DNA of 31,276 nt from Gnetum montanum (taxonomy: Eukaryota > Streptophyta > Gnetopsida > Gnetales > Gnetaceae): contig MNCI01004849.1 of NCBI GenBank assembly GCA_015680685.1, positions 600,778 through 632,053 of the forward strand, written 5' to 3'. Shown here one piece after another: positions 10,344-20,400 of this stretch. The notes beneath the pieces were generated by a model. That model did not search any database, was not told where the DNA came from, and saw only the letters and a list, made by a program, of their open reading frames with translations. Position 1 is the stretch's first letter; the number at the start of each line of letters is the position of its first letter. The position numbers and the translations under genes are program-made.

Positions 10344-10351
10344 TATTTATA
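10344..10351 (-). promoter_or_regulatory. TATA box of the minus-strand LTR-like segment
   Basis: Reads CCCTATAAATACC on the minus strand, nearly the same as at 21840-21847 (minus) and 16427-16434 (plus). Confidence 0.6.
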
Positions 10352-10494
10352 GGGCTAGGGTTAGCCCAAAATGCAAATTGGGTGCCACATGGCAGTGTAG
10401 TAGGTGGGATCACGAGAAAAATTCAAAAAATTTTAAAAGTTTGGAGGTGACTAGAAAAATTTTAAAAATTTTGCTAACTCTAGATACTATGTTT

Positions 10495-10576
10495 GTCCCA
10501 TGTTACATGTGGGACATGGGACACTAGCTGCTACACTCATCCTATGTTACATGTGGGACATGGAACACTGTTCAGG
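10495..10576 (+). repeat. Direct repeat of a 28-bp unit, 51 bp apart
   Basis: ATGTTACATGTGGGACATGG occurs at about 10500 and again at about 10553, both followed by ACAC-type sequence. Each copy is itself partly palindromic. Confidence 0.75.
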
Positions 10577-10631
10577 GCTAGGGTATGGCATGGACACTTA
10601 GAAGACTTTGGTTAAGATTGTAATCCTTGTT

Positions 10632-10666
10632 CTTGCTACGCTAGCTACACTCTAGAGCATAGCAAG
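10632..10666. repeat. GCTAY hairpin, 7-bp arms
   Basis: CTTGCTA and TAGCAAG enclosing CGCTAGCTACAC. Confidence 0.75.
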
Positions 10667-10783
10667 AGAGATAGCCTCAGGAGTTAGAAAATTTTCCAAA
10701 TGCCTCTTCCATGCTGAGCTAGCTTAACAACTTCTTACTTGACACTTAGGCAAAACTAGCCACTAAAAAGTGTGCTACATTGG

Positions 10784-10801
10784 CTATGCTCTATAGCATA
10801 G
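10784..10801. repeat. GCTAY hairpin, perfect 7-bp arms
   Basis: CTATGCT, loop CTAT, AGCATAG. Confidence 0.85.
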
Positions 10802-10897
10802 TAGGTAGAGTGAGAGCATAGTAGAACACTTAGAAGCATTTTCATGTAACAACTATTGACACTTAGAAAATTTTTCAAAACAAGCCTTGATGCATGC

Positions 10898-10926
10898 TAC
10901 ACTAGCTACACTGGGGAGCATAGCAC
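10898..10926. repeat. GCTAY hairpin, weak
   Basis: GCTACACTAGCTACACTGG then GAGCATAGC; outer arms TGCTA/TAGCA. Confidence 0.6.
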
Positions 10927-11119
10927 CAACACTTAGAAAAATTTGCCAATTTTTGACACTTAGAAAAATTTGTAGAAAGTGGCATTATTCTAAGACTTAG
11001 AAAAACTTTGCAAATATGGCAGTTGGAGTTGACTACACTCAACACTTAGAAAAATTTGGACGAAGCATCATCATTTTCACACTTAGCCAAATTTGCAGTT
11101 GAGATGCCAAGACTCGAAA

Positions 11120-11960
11120 TTTTGTGGTGTTTCAAGCTATATAGCTACTTTGACCAATCTTGATCATTATGGCTCTAAGAACATTATCTTTGTAAATGAT
11201 GTTGACTAAGCTCCTAAGGACGTATTGGCTCCTAAGGAGGTATTGTCTCCACTTCTTCAATGATAAGACTAGGGCTAGACAATACTTCTTCACTTCAGTG
11301 TATCGAGTCTCATAGGCTATCAATGCATGGCTAAGGTACTCACTAGTAACTCTACTCCATCATCTTTGATAGTTGCCAAATTTAGGTCTTGGAGATCAAT
11401 GCAAATGATTATACTTCAATTTTTCTTAGGAACTACCACTATGTTGGATTCCCATTCTACGTAACCAACAACTCTAATGAAATGAGCTTGGTATAGTTTT
11501 GTGATTTGATCACAAACTACTAAGGCCAAATTAGGTCAAATCTTACAAACCTTTTACTTAACTAGTCTAATGCTAAGATCAATTATGATGTTATGTTGGA
11601 ATAAATATGGATCAAGACCTAGCATATCTTCATATGATCAAGAAAATGCCTTAATGGCATCTTGTAGGACCTTGGTGATGTCTTGAGCCTATTGAGGTTC
11701 CAATGAGAAACTTAGTTTGAGGATTTTCTTCTCACCACTATGTGTCATGATAAGAACCTTAACTAAAGAGTCTTTGGTAATTTCACCAACCTCTATGTCA
11801 AGGGTCTTAACTAGGTTCTTAGGCCACTCTAAAGATTTCTCTATAAAGGCTATGTAGTCAATGAGACTCTCAGGCTTACGATATAGACAATTAGGGTTAA
11901 TACATTGTTCAAAACCACTATGGGTTTCACTTAGGCTCAAAGGTATACAAATCTACTCAC
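11120..11960 (-). pseudogene. Tat-type pol fragment: protease-RT linker and RT start joined to RNase H
   Basis: On the minus strand, 11.95-11.70 kb encodes a protease-RT linker (SLEWPKNLVK, EKKILKLS) that matches the linker at 22.9-23.2 kb. The N-terminal RT region continues to about 11.39 kb and is recognisable by DNA similarity to 18.69-18.59 and 22.90-22.62 kb. The sequence then jumps to RNase H (ETRYTEVKKYCLAL, KKWRQYLLRS; 11323-11132). In the copy at 17.6-18.7 kb about 750 bp of RT separate these parts, so this copy has an internal deletion near 11345-11395. Stops and frame changes abound. It lacks the catalytic RT core and cannot act. Confidence 0.8.
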
Positions 11961-12640
11961 AAGTACTCAATGTTTCAATTGAGAACCTTGATCACTAGAA
12001 TGAGAAGTAAGGATCCTCAATGCAAGCAGTTCTCCAACCCCAAATCCCTAGGGCCTTGATGATAAAAATGGGATTCAATGTGCCCTAGATGATCTCGTAG
12101 ATCAATTAGGGACTTATGAGATCTGAAATGTGGAAATATAAAAATATTTAAATAATGCATAGATAATTTATTTTTGAATAAAAAAACTCAAAACTTAGAA
12201 CTTTATTCGTAAAAAATAAAGAAATAAGTTAGAGAAATGTGTACAAATGGTGCCTAGATGAGCAAAAAAAGGGGTTTCACTTGTGTAGGAGTTCAAATCC
12301 TAATGAAGCCAATGTGATTTAATCCACAATCCAAGTTCTAAGCCACTCCTTATGTTATTGAATGTTCCTTCAATGTTGCAACCTTGGATTTGCCAATTGG
12401 GTCATTGCTGGGGGTTGAGAAAGGTGGAAAATTTGGATGCCAAGTTGCTTCATGTTGGGTTTGTAATTCTAGAAGTGCAGTGTTAACACTAAAAATCCAC
12501 CAAATATCAAGGCTACCTTGCTTCCAAACTAGGGTTCAATAGAATGAAAGTATGGGAACTTGTAAGAGCTCTTGAGTGCTTGAAAATGCCCAAGTGTGGA
12601 ATTGTGTGTATAAGAATTGTTTGATAGTGCTTGACTTGCT
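11961..12640. other. No gene seen; likely LTR or leader sequence of a minus-strand element
   Basis: AT-rich, with only short frames. It lies between the Tat pol fragment on its left and the LTR-like segment with a minus-strand TATA near 12713, so an LTR U5/leader reading is likely but unproven. Confidence 0.4.
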
Positions 12641-12712
12641 TGAAATTACTAAACAAAAATACTTAACTTGCTAAAAAAATTCTAGAACCTATAAATGGTT
12701 TTGGCTATTAGC

Positions 12713-12719
12713 TTTTATA
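12713..12719 (-). promoter_or_regulatory. Possible TATA box, minus strand
   Basis: Reads CCTATAAAAGC on the minus strand. A second TATAAAT on the plus strand at 12690-12696 makes the assignment uncertain. Confidence 0.35.
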
Positions 12720-13064
12720 GGATCTTTAGGCCATGAATGGGGCTGCAAATTGGCATTATTTGGCATAAAATTGGCTATGAAATGGTTGCAAATTTGACTA
12801 AAATTGGCTGAAAATTTAGGTGCGATGGATGCCAAAATTTGAGGGGTTACTATAAATAGTAAGTGTTTCTCCCCATGGCCATTCCATTTACTACAAATAG
12901 TAAGTGGGGTACAACTTCCATGCTAGAGATGAATCTTCCATGTTGAGCTCTCCACCATTTTTGTTGAAGTGGCTAGTTAATGTTGAAGTGCATGAATTGA
13001 TGAATTTTACTTCTTATGACTTTTAGGTTGGGGGATTAAATTTTCCATGCTGGGGAAAAAGCTT

Positions 13065-13165
13065 CTAGGCTAGGGAAACACTTTTACATTAGGGGAAACC
13101 TTTCTAGGCTAGGGAAAAATTTTTACATTAGGGGGAAACTTTCTAGGGTAGGGAAAAGTTTCCAA
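13065..13165 (+). repeat. Tandem repeat, period 39 bp
   Basis: CTAGGCTAGGGAAA-type units begin at 13065, 13104 and 13143, the first two followed by TTTACATTAGGGG. The third is partial. Confidence 0.9.
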
Positions 13166-13338
13166 ATTATGCATTTGATCTCCACATTGAAAGGGGAAAG
13201 TTTCCAAATCCTTCCACCTTTCCACATTGGGGGTAGGTGAGATCTACCCCTTGCAAGTATTTCTAGCATAGAAAAATACATACCCCTTATAAAACCCATG
13301 AAATTTCCCTTTTTGACATTCCAAAAGGCATTTTTCAT

Positions 13339-13347
13339 CCCCCCCCC
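13339..13347 (+). repeat. C9 homopolymer within a C/A tract
   Basis: Nine consecutive C followed by ACCCCCAC. A slippage-prone tract with no clear function. Confidence 0.9.
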
Positions 13348-13451
13348 ACCCCCACAAAGCCCAAATATAGACACGAGATGACTTTTTTCAATTGTAAAAT
13401 GAGGCTTTGACCACTTATGAGGCATTTTCCAGCCTCAAAATAATAAAGTAT

Positions 13452-13587
13452 GTGAAATTAACCATTGTGGATTACAATTTTCACATTTATAATGAAATTT
13501 TACCTTGGGTTTCATTGGGTGAAATTACCCATTATGGGTTACAATTTTCACATTTACAATGAAATTTTTCCTCAAGTTTCATGGGGT
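13452..13587 (+). repeat. Tandem duplication, period 68 bp
   Basis: Unit TGAAATTAACCATTGTGG... starts at 13452 and again at 13520 (TGAAATTACCCATTATGG). Both contain TTACAATTTTCACATTTA and AATGAAATTTT. Confidence 0.92.
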
Positions 13588-13779
13588 GAAAGCTACATGA
13601 TGAAGATTTGGTTATAACATTCAAAATTTTATGGTGCTTCAATGGCCCCTTTTGTTGGTGCCTAGAGGATTAACCCATGAGGCACTGACAAAGAATACAA
13701 AACACTACTACATATTATAATGCAATAATGCACATAGGCCACATGAGAATTAGGCTATCTAGATCACCAAGCTCACTTG

Positions 13780-13866
13780 TTTAAGGTTGTGGTAGGCCAT
13801 GGTGCTAGTTTAAAGCCCTAGTAGGCCATGTCACTAGTTTAAGGTCGTAGTGGACCATTGAAATCA
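13780..13866 (+). repeat. Tandem repeat, period 29 bp, related to arrays at 23.3 and 28.7 kb
   Basis: Units starting TTTAAGG/TTTAAAG at 13780, 13809 and 13838 contain TAGTNGGCCAT or TAGTGGACCAT and GCTAGTTT. The same CTAGTTTAAGGTC...GACCA consensus appears at 23336-23780 and 28690-29000. Confidence 0.88.
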
Positions 13867-13999
13867 AGCTTGCTTGTTGAAAATTTTTGGCTACATGTAG
13901 TATGGATTTAGATAGGAATTATTGACTAAATTGGCCAGCTCATTACCATCCATGTCAACGTTTCTAAATTCTTCATTCTCATAGGCTCTAGTGCCAAGG

Positions 14000-15130
14000 A
14001 AGGACCCTTCCTAGTTGGTTGAGAATTTTTCTACATGCTCATAGATGGCCTTGAGGACTAGGTTCCCCTTATTGATCTTGTGCATGGTCAAGTCATGGTG
14101 ATGTTGTCGCTTCTACCTCTCTTGATAGTGCTCAATGTGAGTGAGTGCTTGCATACATCACTTCTCCATCCAATCCAAGATTGTTGTCCACAACTCCTTA
14201 CTCTACTTGTCATTGATGAAGATGGTCAAGGCTACTCAAAGTAATGGTACCTATACTTCAAGAGGTAAAATAGCTTAAAAACCATAAACAAGGCTATAAG
14301 AGATCATGTTGGCTACTGTATCATAGATTTTTCTATATGTCCTTAGTGCATAGACAAGCTACTCATTCCATCTATGCTTACTATTTTTGAGCATATTCTT
14401 GAGAAATTTGATGCCTTCGTGCTTGCTTCTACTTGTCTATTAGCTTGAGGGTCATTAGATGAAGAGAAAGAATGCTTAATGCCTAGGTTGTGACAGAAAT
14501 TCTTGGTTTCTTAACTACTAAATTGAGGTCCATTGTCCTTAAATATGGTCATGGGTATGCCAAAATGAGCTAAAATGTTATCTAGAATAAATTTGCAAAC
14601 TTGTTCAAACATGGTCTTCCTTAATAGAATGGCCTCAATCCACTTTGTAAAGTATTCAGTTGTGATAATGATGAATCCCAATCCTATAGAAGACTTAGAT
14701 ATTATGGGTCCAATGGTATCCAATCGCTATTGTTCAAACAACCATGCTATTTGGGTTTAATGTAACTTGGTTGGTAATACATTTATTACGTTACTATATC
14801 ATTAGCATGTGTCACATTACTTAACCTTTTTTAGGTAGTAATTCTTCATATGGGGCCAATAGTAGCCAAAATATCTAATCTTAGTGACCATGGCTATAGG
14901 TCCTATATGTCCTCCACAAAAACTTTCATGAACCTACTCTATGAATTTTTTGGCTTTAATTTTACCTAAGCACTTTAGGAGTATGACATCATAAGATCTT
15001 CGACATAATGTGTTATCACCTATGATGAAATACTACTTTGATCACTTATGTATGGTGTCCTTCTGTGTAGTAGTCAAGCCTTATAAGGATTCATCATGAA
15101 TAAGGTAAAATTTGATATTATCATACCACT
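14000..15130 (-). pseudogene. Tat-type integrase, minus strand, decayed
   Basis: The core domain is clear: MDTIGP (Asp 14718-14720), EYFTKWIEA, FGIPMTIFKDNG (Asp 14535-14537), then after a stop PQAN and QVEA (Glu 14427-14429). The second Asp and the Glu are 35 residues apart, a DD35E triad. Upstream (14.72-15.1 kb) would hold the zinc-binding part and downstream (14.0-14.4 kb) the C-terminal part, both too broken for confident residue calls. It continues the RT/RNase H at 17.2-18.7 kb, from which it is separated by an inserted plus-strand LTR. Integrase normally joins element DNA to the chromosome in the nucleus. Confidence 0.85.
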
Positions 15131-15457
15131 CCTTTGGAGGATTAGTATGAATGATAGCTGAAACACCATAAAATTTCAAGACCCTCATGCTTCAGCAGAG
15201 TCTTGGAATTTGGGCAAGGATTTCCACAAGTGTAGCATTATGATTGGCTGACAAAATGATGTAGGCGCCAAGGATAAACTGAATAGTTTGGCAAGTTTTC
15301 TATCTCCAGGACTAATAGGCCTGCTAGGCTCTCTAGCCTGCCTGACCGGATAATTGACCCAGTTAGAAATTTACCCAAGGACCATGCTAGGAGTTGTTGA
15401 AAGTGTTCAGGATGAGCAAAATAGTTTGGAAAGTTTTCTAGCATAGAAATCTACTAG

Positions 15458-15477
15458 GCTATGCTGTGCAGCATAGC
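15458..15477. repeat. GCTAY hairpin, perfect 8-bp arms
   Basis: GCTATGCT, loop GTGC, AGCATAGC. Confidence 0.9.
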
Positions 15478-15590
15478 AAGCCTCAAAGAGATCAATCAAG
15501 TGTTCAAGATGTGAGTTGATGACAAGTTGGTCTTCCAAAGCATTTTCCCATAATGCAATTGTCAAGAAAACTTGTTCTACCAACATAGGG

Positions 15591-15612
15591 TGCTACGCTA
15601 TGCAGCATAGCA
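15591..15612. repeat. GCTAY hairpin, 9-bp arms with one mismatch
   Basis: TGCTACGCT and AGCATAGCA around a 4-nt loop. Confidence 0.85.
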
Positions 15613-15786
15613 GTGCATAACAGGGACAAAGCACACAAAGGCCTCCCTTCGCCAAGTGACTCCAACAAGAAGATTGTACTTGACAATGCTTCAACCTCCA
15701 AAATTGGTTGTCCCACTTAGCCCTCAGGCCTTGAGCAATGTTTCTTGCTAAAAAATGGTAGATTGAACAAGGAAGCATGATACATT

Positions 15787-15820
15787 GGCTACTATGGTAC
15801 GTAGTGTAGCATAGCATAGT
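15787..15820. repeat. GCTAY hairpin, imperfect
   Basis: GGCTACTATGG followed by GTAGTGTAGCATAGCATAGT; arms ACTATG/CATAGT. Confidence 0.65.
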
Positions 15821-15970
15821 AATGATGCAAAATGACAAAAGTGTTCCAAATGTGAATTTAACAAGTTCGAAGGCTTTTCGGCATGAAGGAAAAAAGTTGT
15901 AGTTGTTTGCTTGACCAAGCCTCACACCAATTCTCTCAAATCCTATGCAAGTTTTCTATCAACACCAATG

Positions 15971-15990
15971 GCTACACTACATAGCGTAGC
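15971..15990. repeat. GCTAY hairpin, short arms
   Basis: GCTACACTACATAGCGTAGC, with 5-bp outer arms GCTAC/GTAGC. Confidence 0.7.
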
Positions 15991-16426
15991 ACAACATAGC
16001 AAATAGGTACTTATTCTACGTCAATGTGCTGAATAGCGTAGGTAGTGCAACACTGGCATGGAGGCATTAAGACGTCTTCAGTTAACTCTATAACTTGTTG
16101 GCAATGATTATTCTTGCCCTGATATCTCTTTGGTGGACAAAATCAGAAAGTTTTCTTTATTTTGTGTACCCCTAGTCAATCCTCAAAAAACTTTTCCTAC
16201 GCTTGAACTTGCTTGCAAGAGTAAGGAAGACATAGTCCTAGAGTATAGGCTCCATTTTTCTTGCATTGTTAGCACACTAGATTTCGGCACATGCATTTCA
16301 GCAGTATGGTCATAGCGTAACAAAGCTCACCTCTAGCATTGCACACCTACATAGTACAACCATGTTTGCACTTTGTGGGGCCTAGGACATGGCATCCAAA
16401 TCACATTTTCCTCCTGCTCCCAGCCT

Positions 16427-16434
16427 TATAAATA
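16427..16434 (+). promoter_or_regulatory. TATA box of the plus-strand LTR
   Basis: CCTTATAAATACC, the same motif and the same distance from GGCATCCAAATC as on the minus strand at 21840. Confidence 0.7.
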
Positions 16435-16905
16435 CCATAGCAAACAATGCTTGAAGGGTTGGTAGCTGGGTTGTCTATTAGCTTTTAGCATTTATTAGCT
16501 TTTAAGTTGGCTTCTGGAAAGAATAGTTGGCAATGTTTGGCATTCTTGTTGGCTTTGAGTTTGCTATTTGGCTCTATAGTTTAGAGATCTACAAGCATAC
16601 TACTCTGGTAAGTTGTGCCTCTTCCATGTTGCATGTTCTATTGTATACCTTTCAGCAAAGAAAAGGATCAAGCCCGTGACCCTAGGGCGGTGCACTTTCT
16701 CACCCAAGTTTTTTTTGCTATTTGCTTACTATCATCATTTTTTGCACTATTTTCATCACTTTACATTTGTTGATCATCGATTTACTTCGTGTGTCTTGCT
16801 TTCGAAACAAATTTTTACAAAGGTTAAGACACACCGATTAAGTCCCTGTCTAATTGACCAAACCATTCAAGGCACCTCATTTCCATTTCTCTCTAGCATG
16901 ATTCT

Positions 16906-17160
16906 CACACGAATTCAGGGTTAAACTAGTCACCCACCAACCTCTTAGTGTTCTAGCCACTGATGTTTTTGTTCGCTACAATAATCATAAAGGTATGCCC
17001 AATGTTTTGTGTGATGGGAGTAGTATAGTCCATGGTTAAGATGGGCAACTTGCTAAACACATCTAGCATCACACTAAGGGCTAATGTTGCAATTGAATTA
17101 GTTATGGTGTTTTTGGTTCTAGGCATGTGTTGGACATCAACATCAATGAATTGTTGTAAT
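16906..17160 (-). other. Stretch between the inserted LTR and the archaeal RNase H
   Basis: Probably the minus-strand connection between RNase H and integrase of the Tat pol. No motif was readable by eye. Confidence 0.4.
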
Positions 17161-17440
17161 AACTACTTTCTTAAGTCATAGCAAGGATATAAATGCTTAA
17201 CTTCGCAGAGACATCAATTACTTGGTTAACAATGAGTTGCGAATCATCTTTGATGGCTAGGCATCTAATTCCTAGGTCATAAGCTACCATTATCCCTCTA
17301 ATAAAATCATCATATTCTACTATGTAGTTGGTACATGGGAATCCAAAATGATAGGAAAAGGGTTGGATTTCAACATATGGAAATATTACTATGGAAGATC
17401 CATCAAAGTTCATGACTACCTCATAACCCTTGGGCACTTG
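17160..17440 (-). pseudogene. Archaeal-type RNase H (aRNH) of a Tat element
   Basis: The minus strand reads FDGSS (first Asp), then NYIVEYDDFIRGI (Glu in the position of the usual NNIAEYEA motif), LGIRCLAIKDDSQLIVNQV (Asp of the DSQL motif). This second RNase H, located between the gypsy RNase H and integrase, is the established hallmark of the Tat lineage. The 88-residue frame is open, so this is among the better preserved parts of the copy. Confidence 0.88.
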
Positions 17441-17539
17441 GCTAACTATGTTAATGGGTTCGTCAAGGAACTTAGGATCTATAGTTGTTTGGTCATTAAC
17501 AGGTGAAACTGTGAGTTGTACAGCTATATCTTGACCTTT

Positions 17540-17830
17540 TTTGAGGATTGAGATACATAATAGAGGTCAAACTCCATGGTTATGTCTTTCCATCAAGCTA
17601 TATCACTACTTTCATAGATGTTGATCATTATGGATCTAAGCATGTTGTCCTTGAAAATTATGTTAACTTAGCTTTTGAAGAGGTAGTGTCTCCATTTCTT
17701 CAAAGAGAAGACTAGTGCTAGACAATACTTCTCCACTTCAGTGTATAAGGTCTTGTGGCCAACTAATGCATGGCTAAGGTAGTATACAAGAATTTCTACC
17801 CTGTCACCACATTTTTGATAGAGTAGAGAG
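17540..17830 (-). pseudogene. Gypsy RNase H of the same Tat element
   Basis: The minus strand encodes YTEVEKYCLAL and KKW blocks typical of Tat RNase H (about 17.69-17.77 kb). It aligns at DNA level with 11.13-11.34 kb. Broken by stops. Confidence 0.8.
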
Positions 17831-17839
17831 GAAATGGAT

Positions 17840-18690
17840 GTATCAAATATGGTGAGCTAAATGTAAAATTGTTTACCCTCTTCTTGATAGACTATTGGTA
17901 GTTGTGTCAACTATTGCTTAAGGTTTTCAAAGATGTCTTGCCATTGAGCCATCCACTCATAGTAAAGTCCATTCTTGAGAAAATGTTTCATGGGCTATAA
18001 CTTATCTATAAGCCTACTAATAAACCTATGAATAAACTATAATCTACCTTGTAATCCCTAAATCTCTTTAAGGATGGTAGGTGCTATCAATTTGGATATA
18101 GCCTTAACCTTATTAGGATCTACGTGTATCCCTACTTCAAAGAGTACAAAGCCATGCATGTTACTAGTCTTGACATAGAAGACACACTTCGTAGGATTAA
18201 GCTTAAGATTGTATTTGAGAAATCATTTAAGAATAAGATCTAGGTCATTAGCATGGTCATTGGCTATCTTAGACTTCATGGCTATGTCATCTACATAATC
18301 ATTAAGCAAGCCTAACATGTAATCACTAAAGACATAAATCATGGCTCTCTAATATGTTTCTTTGGCTTTCTTAAGGCCAAAGTCCATCATGGTATAACAA
18401 AAATTACCTTGTGGGGTCATAAAGGTCATGCTAAGTTGATGCTCCAGGTTGATCCTAATTTGGTTGTATCTTGAAAATCCATCTATGAAGGATAGCAAGG
18501 CATGTTCGGATATAGTATTGATAAGTTTATCAATACTAGGCAAAGGGAAGTCATTCTTGATAGTCATTTTATTTACATCTCAAAAATCAATGCAAATTAT
18601 GTAATTGATAGCCCTAATGAAACTTGCATGGTAGAGCTATGAGATTTCGTTACAAACTACCAAGGCCAAATCAAGTATAATCTTTTGCAC
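17840..18690 (-). pseudogene. Reverse transcriptase of the same Tat element
   Basis: The best-preserved frame (18567-18349) reads NDFPLPSIDKLI, LLSFIDGFSRYNQIRI and MTPQGNFCYTMMDFGLKKA, i.e. the FDGFSGYNQ and MPFGLKNA blocks of gypsy RT with several substitutions. The remainder towards 17.84 kb should contain the YxDD region (near 18.29 kb, 'GDYMLGLLND' region) and thumb but is broken. At 18690 it abuts a gag of opposite orientation. Confidence 0.82.
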
Positions 18691-20400
18691 TTTTTGCAAT
18701 GGTGAAGAGGACCCCAATGCACACTTGGTCACATTTCAATCTAAGTGCCTATTCCTTCAAGACTAGCCACATGCTATCATGTGTGTTCCCCATGTCACTC
18801 ATTGGCAAGGCCTTAGAATGGTATTGTATGCTATCCAAGGCCTCAATTTCTTCTTTGAAGAACCTCCTTGGCCAATTTTTAACACACTTCAAGTGCAACC
18901 TAAAGCCTGAAGCAACCCTTGACTAGCCCATGCAGGTCAAGCAAGGGCCCCTAGAGCTCATGCCAAAATTCCTCCAATGCTAGAATGTCGCATTGAGTGA
19001 AATATATGAACCCCTAGTAGAGATGCACCTATTGGTCATCTTCAAGGGTGTAGTAAATGACTTTATCAAGTTCAAACTATATTACCTAGCCTTGAAGTCT
19101 CCTAGCCAAGCCTTTGCCAAAATGAAGGGCATAGAGGAGGTAGCACAAGTCAGCAACAACCCAACCTATGTGGCCTATAGAAATCAACATGCATGTAAGT
19201 AAAACACAATAGTGGTAATAGTGGCCACAAGTGAAAAAGTAGCCAACTAGTGCCTCATAACTAAGCAGCCTAAGGCCCCAACTCACAAAGCCACCAACTA
19301 TGGCACCAACTCACCTACATCGGTAGGGGCCACCTCAAGGCCCAACTTTGAGTGCAAAGATTGTTGAAAGTATATACCACTACCAATGAAGCCCTCTGAA
19401 CTACTAGAACAACTCTTGAAAGATAGGCAAATCCAATATAAACATGTATTAGATATTTCCCACCAAAAACATGATAGGTACTGCAAACTACTAAGGAACC
19501 CTAGCTTAGTAGTATGAAATGTGCCCTCAGTCCCACAACATTTCCAAATGGACCAATATTATCATTACCACTAGTTGTTTGGTCATAGTATAGACAATTG
19601 TCATGCTTTGAAGGATGATTTACAAAGAATGATATAATAGGGCCAATTGGTGCTTGACGCAGCAAGCCAATCCAATGTAGACGACACCCCCTACATCATA
19701 AACTCTATCAGCGTAGGTGGCAAGCCCAAACCTATGTAACAACCTTTTGTGATCCATGTGCCTCCTAACAAGGCAAGGATCCCCTTAGCCTCCATAAGCA
19801 AGAGCCCTCCTTTTGTTATCAAAGTGCCACCTTGAGCACCCACAAAACCCTTTATGGTCAAGGTCCCACAACAATTGTTTCATAAGACGTTAAACTAGCA
19901 ACCAAACTAACCATCTGCTAAGATGTTAAACTGGCATGATGCAACAACAACAACCACAAAGAAACCTTTGATCATCAAGGTTCCACAAAAATTTTACCCC
20001 ATAAAAACTCCTAAGCCACCATTTTTCATAAGGATGTCACAACGTGATGGCCCCTCACCTATCCAAAACCCAACAATGGGTAATGTCTCAGTCTCTCCTC
20101 CTTCAACGGTTGATCCCACGAGTAACATAGGTAGGCCTACTAAATGGCATCACAAGAGGATGGACAAGAATCTTGCAACCCCCATGGATATATCAAAGGA
20201 TATAACTAGCAAGCAATAATTGAACATTGGGGCCCCTGCCCCCAAGTAGTGCAAGCAACCTAAGCCCAAGTCCCCTCCATGATAGATCCATCTCTCAAGA
20301 TGCATAGAGAAATTCAAGGCCAATACAATGGCTAATGACAAGGACTTTGTAGCTACACTAACCCAGGTGAAACAAACACTCAAGTAAAAGAACAAAACAT
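18690..20400 (+). pseudogene. gag: Tat-type gag, plus strand, 5'-truncated
   Basis: The frame starts inside the capsid domain: FPMSLIGKALEWYCMLSKASISSL and FLTHF are the SLTGxAxxWYxxL block of Tat Gag, with a second part at 18.99-19.2 kb. At 19.38-19.74 kb the tail reads HDRYCKLLRNPSL, then a Y-H-Y-H ... GHSIDNCHALKDDLQ block. This is the same module as the minus-strand copy at 30.6-30.96 kb. The region to 20.22 kb is Pro/Lys-rich with repeated PF-V/I-K-V-P units. Many stops. The 5' part of gag is missing at the 18690 breakpoint. Confidence 0.82.

Larger units (their letters stand above)
10592..11095 (+). repeat. Interspersed short repeat ACACTTAGAAAAATTTG, about nine copies
   Basis: Copies or near copies of ACACTTAGAAAAATTTG begin near 10592, 10741, 10824, 10858, 10930, 10957, 10990, 11040 and 11078, with irregular spacing. 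On the minus strand they lie upstream of the TATA at 10344. Confidence 0.8.
10200..11110 (-). repeat. LTR-like segment, minus strand, boundaries uncertain
   Basis: A minus-strand TATAAATA box (10344-10351) sits in a context (GGGCTA...) close to that at 21840. The upstream side (10.6-10.93 kb) holds three GCTAY hairpins, as in the other two LTR-like segments of this window. No TG/CA ends or partner LTR could be fixed by eye, so this may be a solo LTR or part of a rearranged element. Confidence 0.55.
12641..13900 (-). repeat. Presumed 3' LTR/3' UTR of a minus-strand Tat element
   Basis: It follows the integrase (13.9-15.1 kb) in the minus-strand direction, where a Tat element has its 3' UTR and LTR. 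A minus-strand TATAAAA (12713-12719) and three separate tandem repeats (periods 29, 68 and 39 bp) lie here. Tandem arrays 3' of pol are an established property of Tat/Ogre elements. LTR ends were not located. Confidence 0.5.
15240..16905 (+). repeat. LTR-like segment, plus strand, inserted in the minus-strand Tat pol
   Basis: It matches the minus-strand segment at 21.3-22.48 kb in order and spacing. GGCATCCAAATC (16391-16402) lies 25 bp before TATAAATA (16427-16434). About 400 bp later a 42-bp block (16835-16876) matches the reverse complement of 21339-21380. Its U3 side carries several GCTAY hairpins. Exact ends and target-site duplication were not found by eye. It sits between the integrase and RNase H parts of one minus-strand element, so it is probably a younger insertion. 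Confidence 0.7.

Noticed and set aside
14575-14760. Plus-strand frame opposite the Tat integrase
   Set aside because: Shadow of the minus-strand DD35E core.
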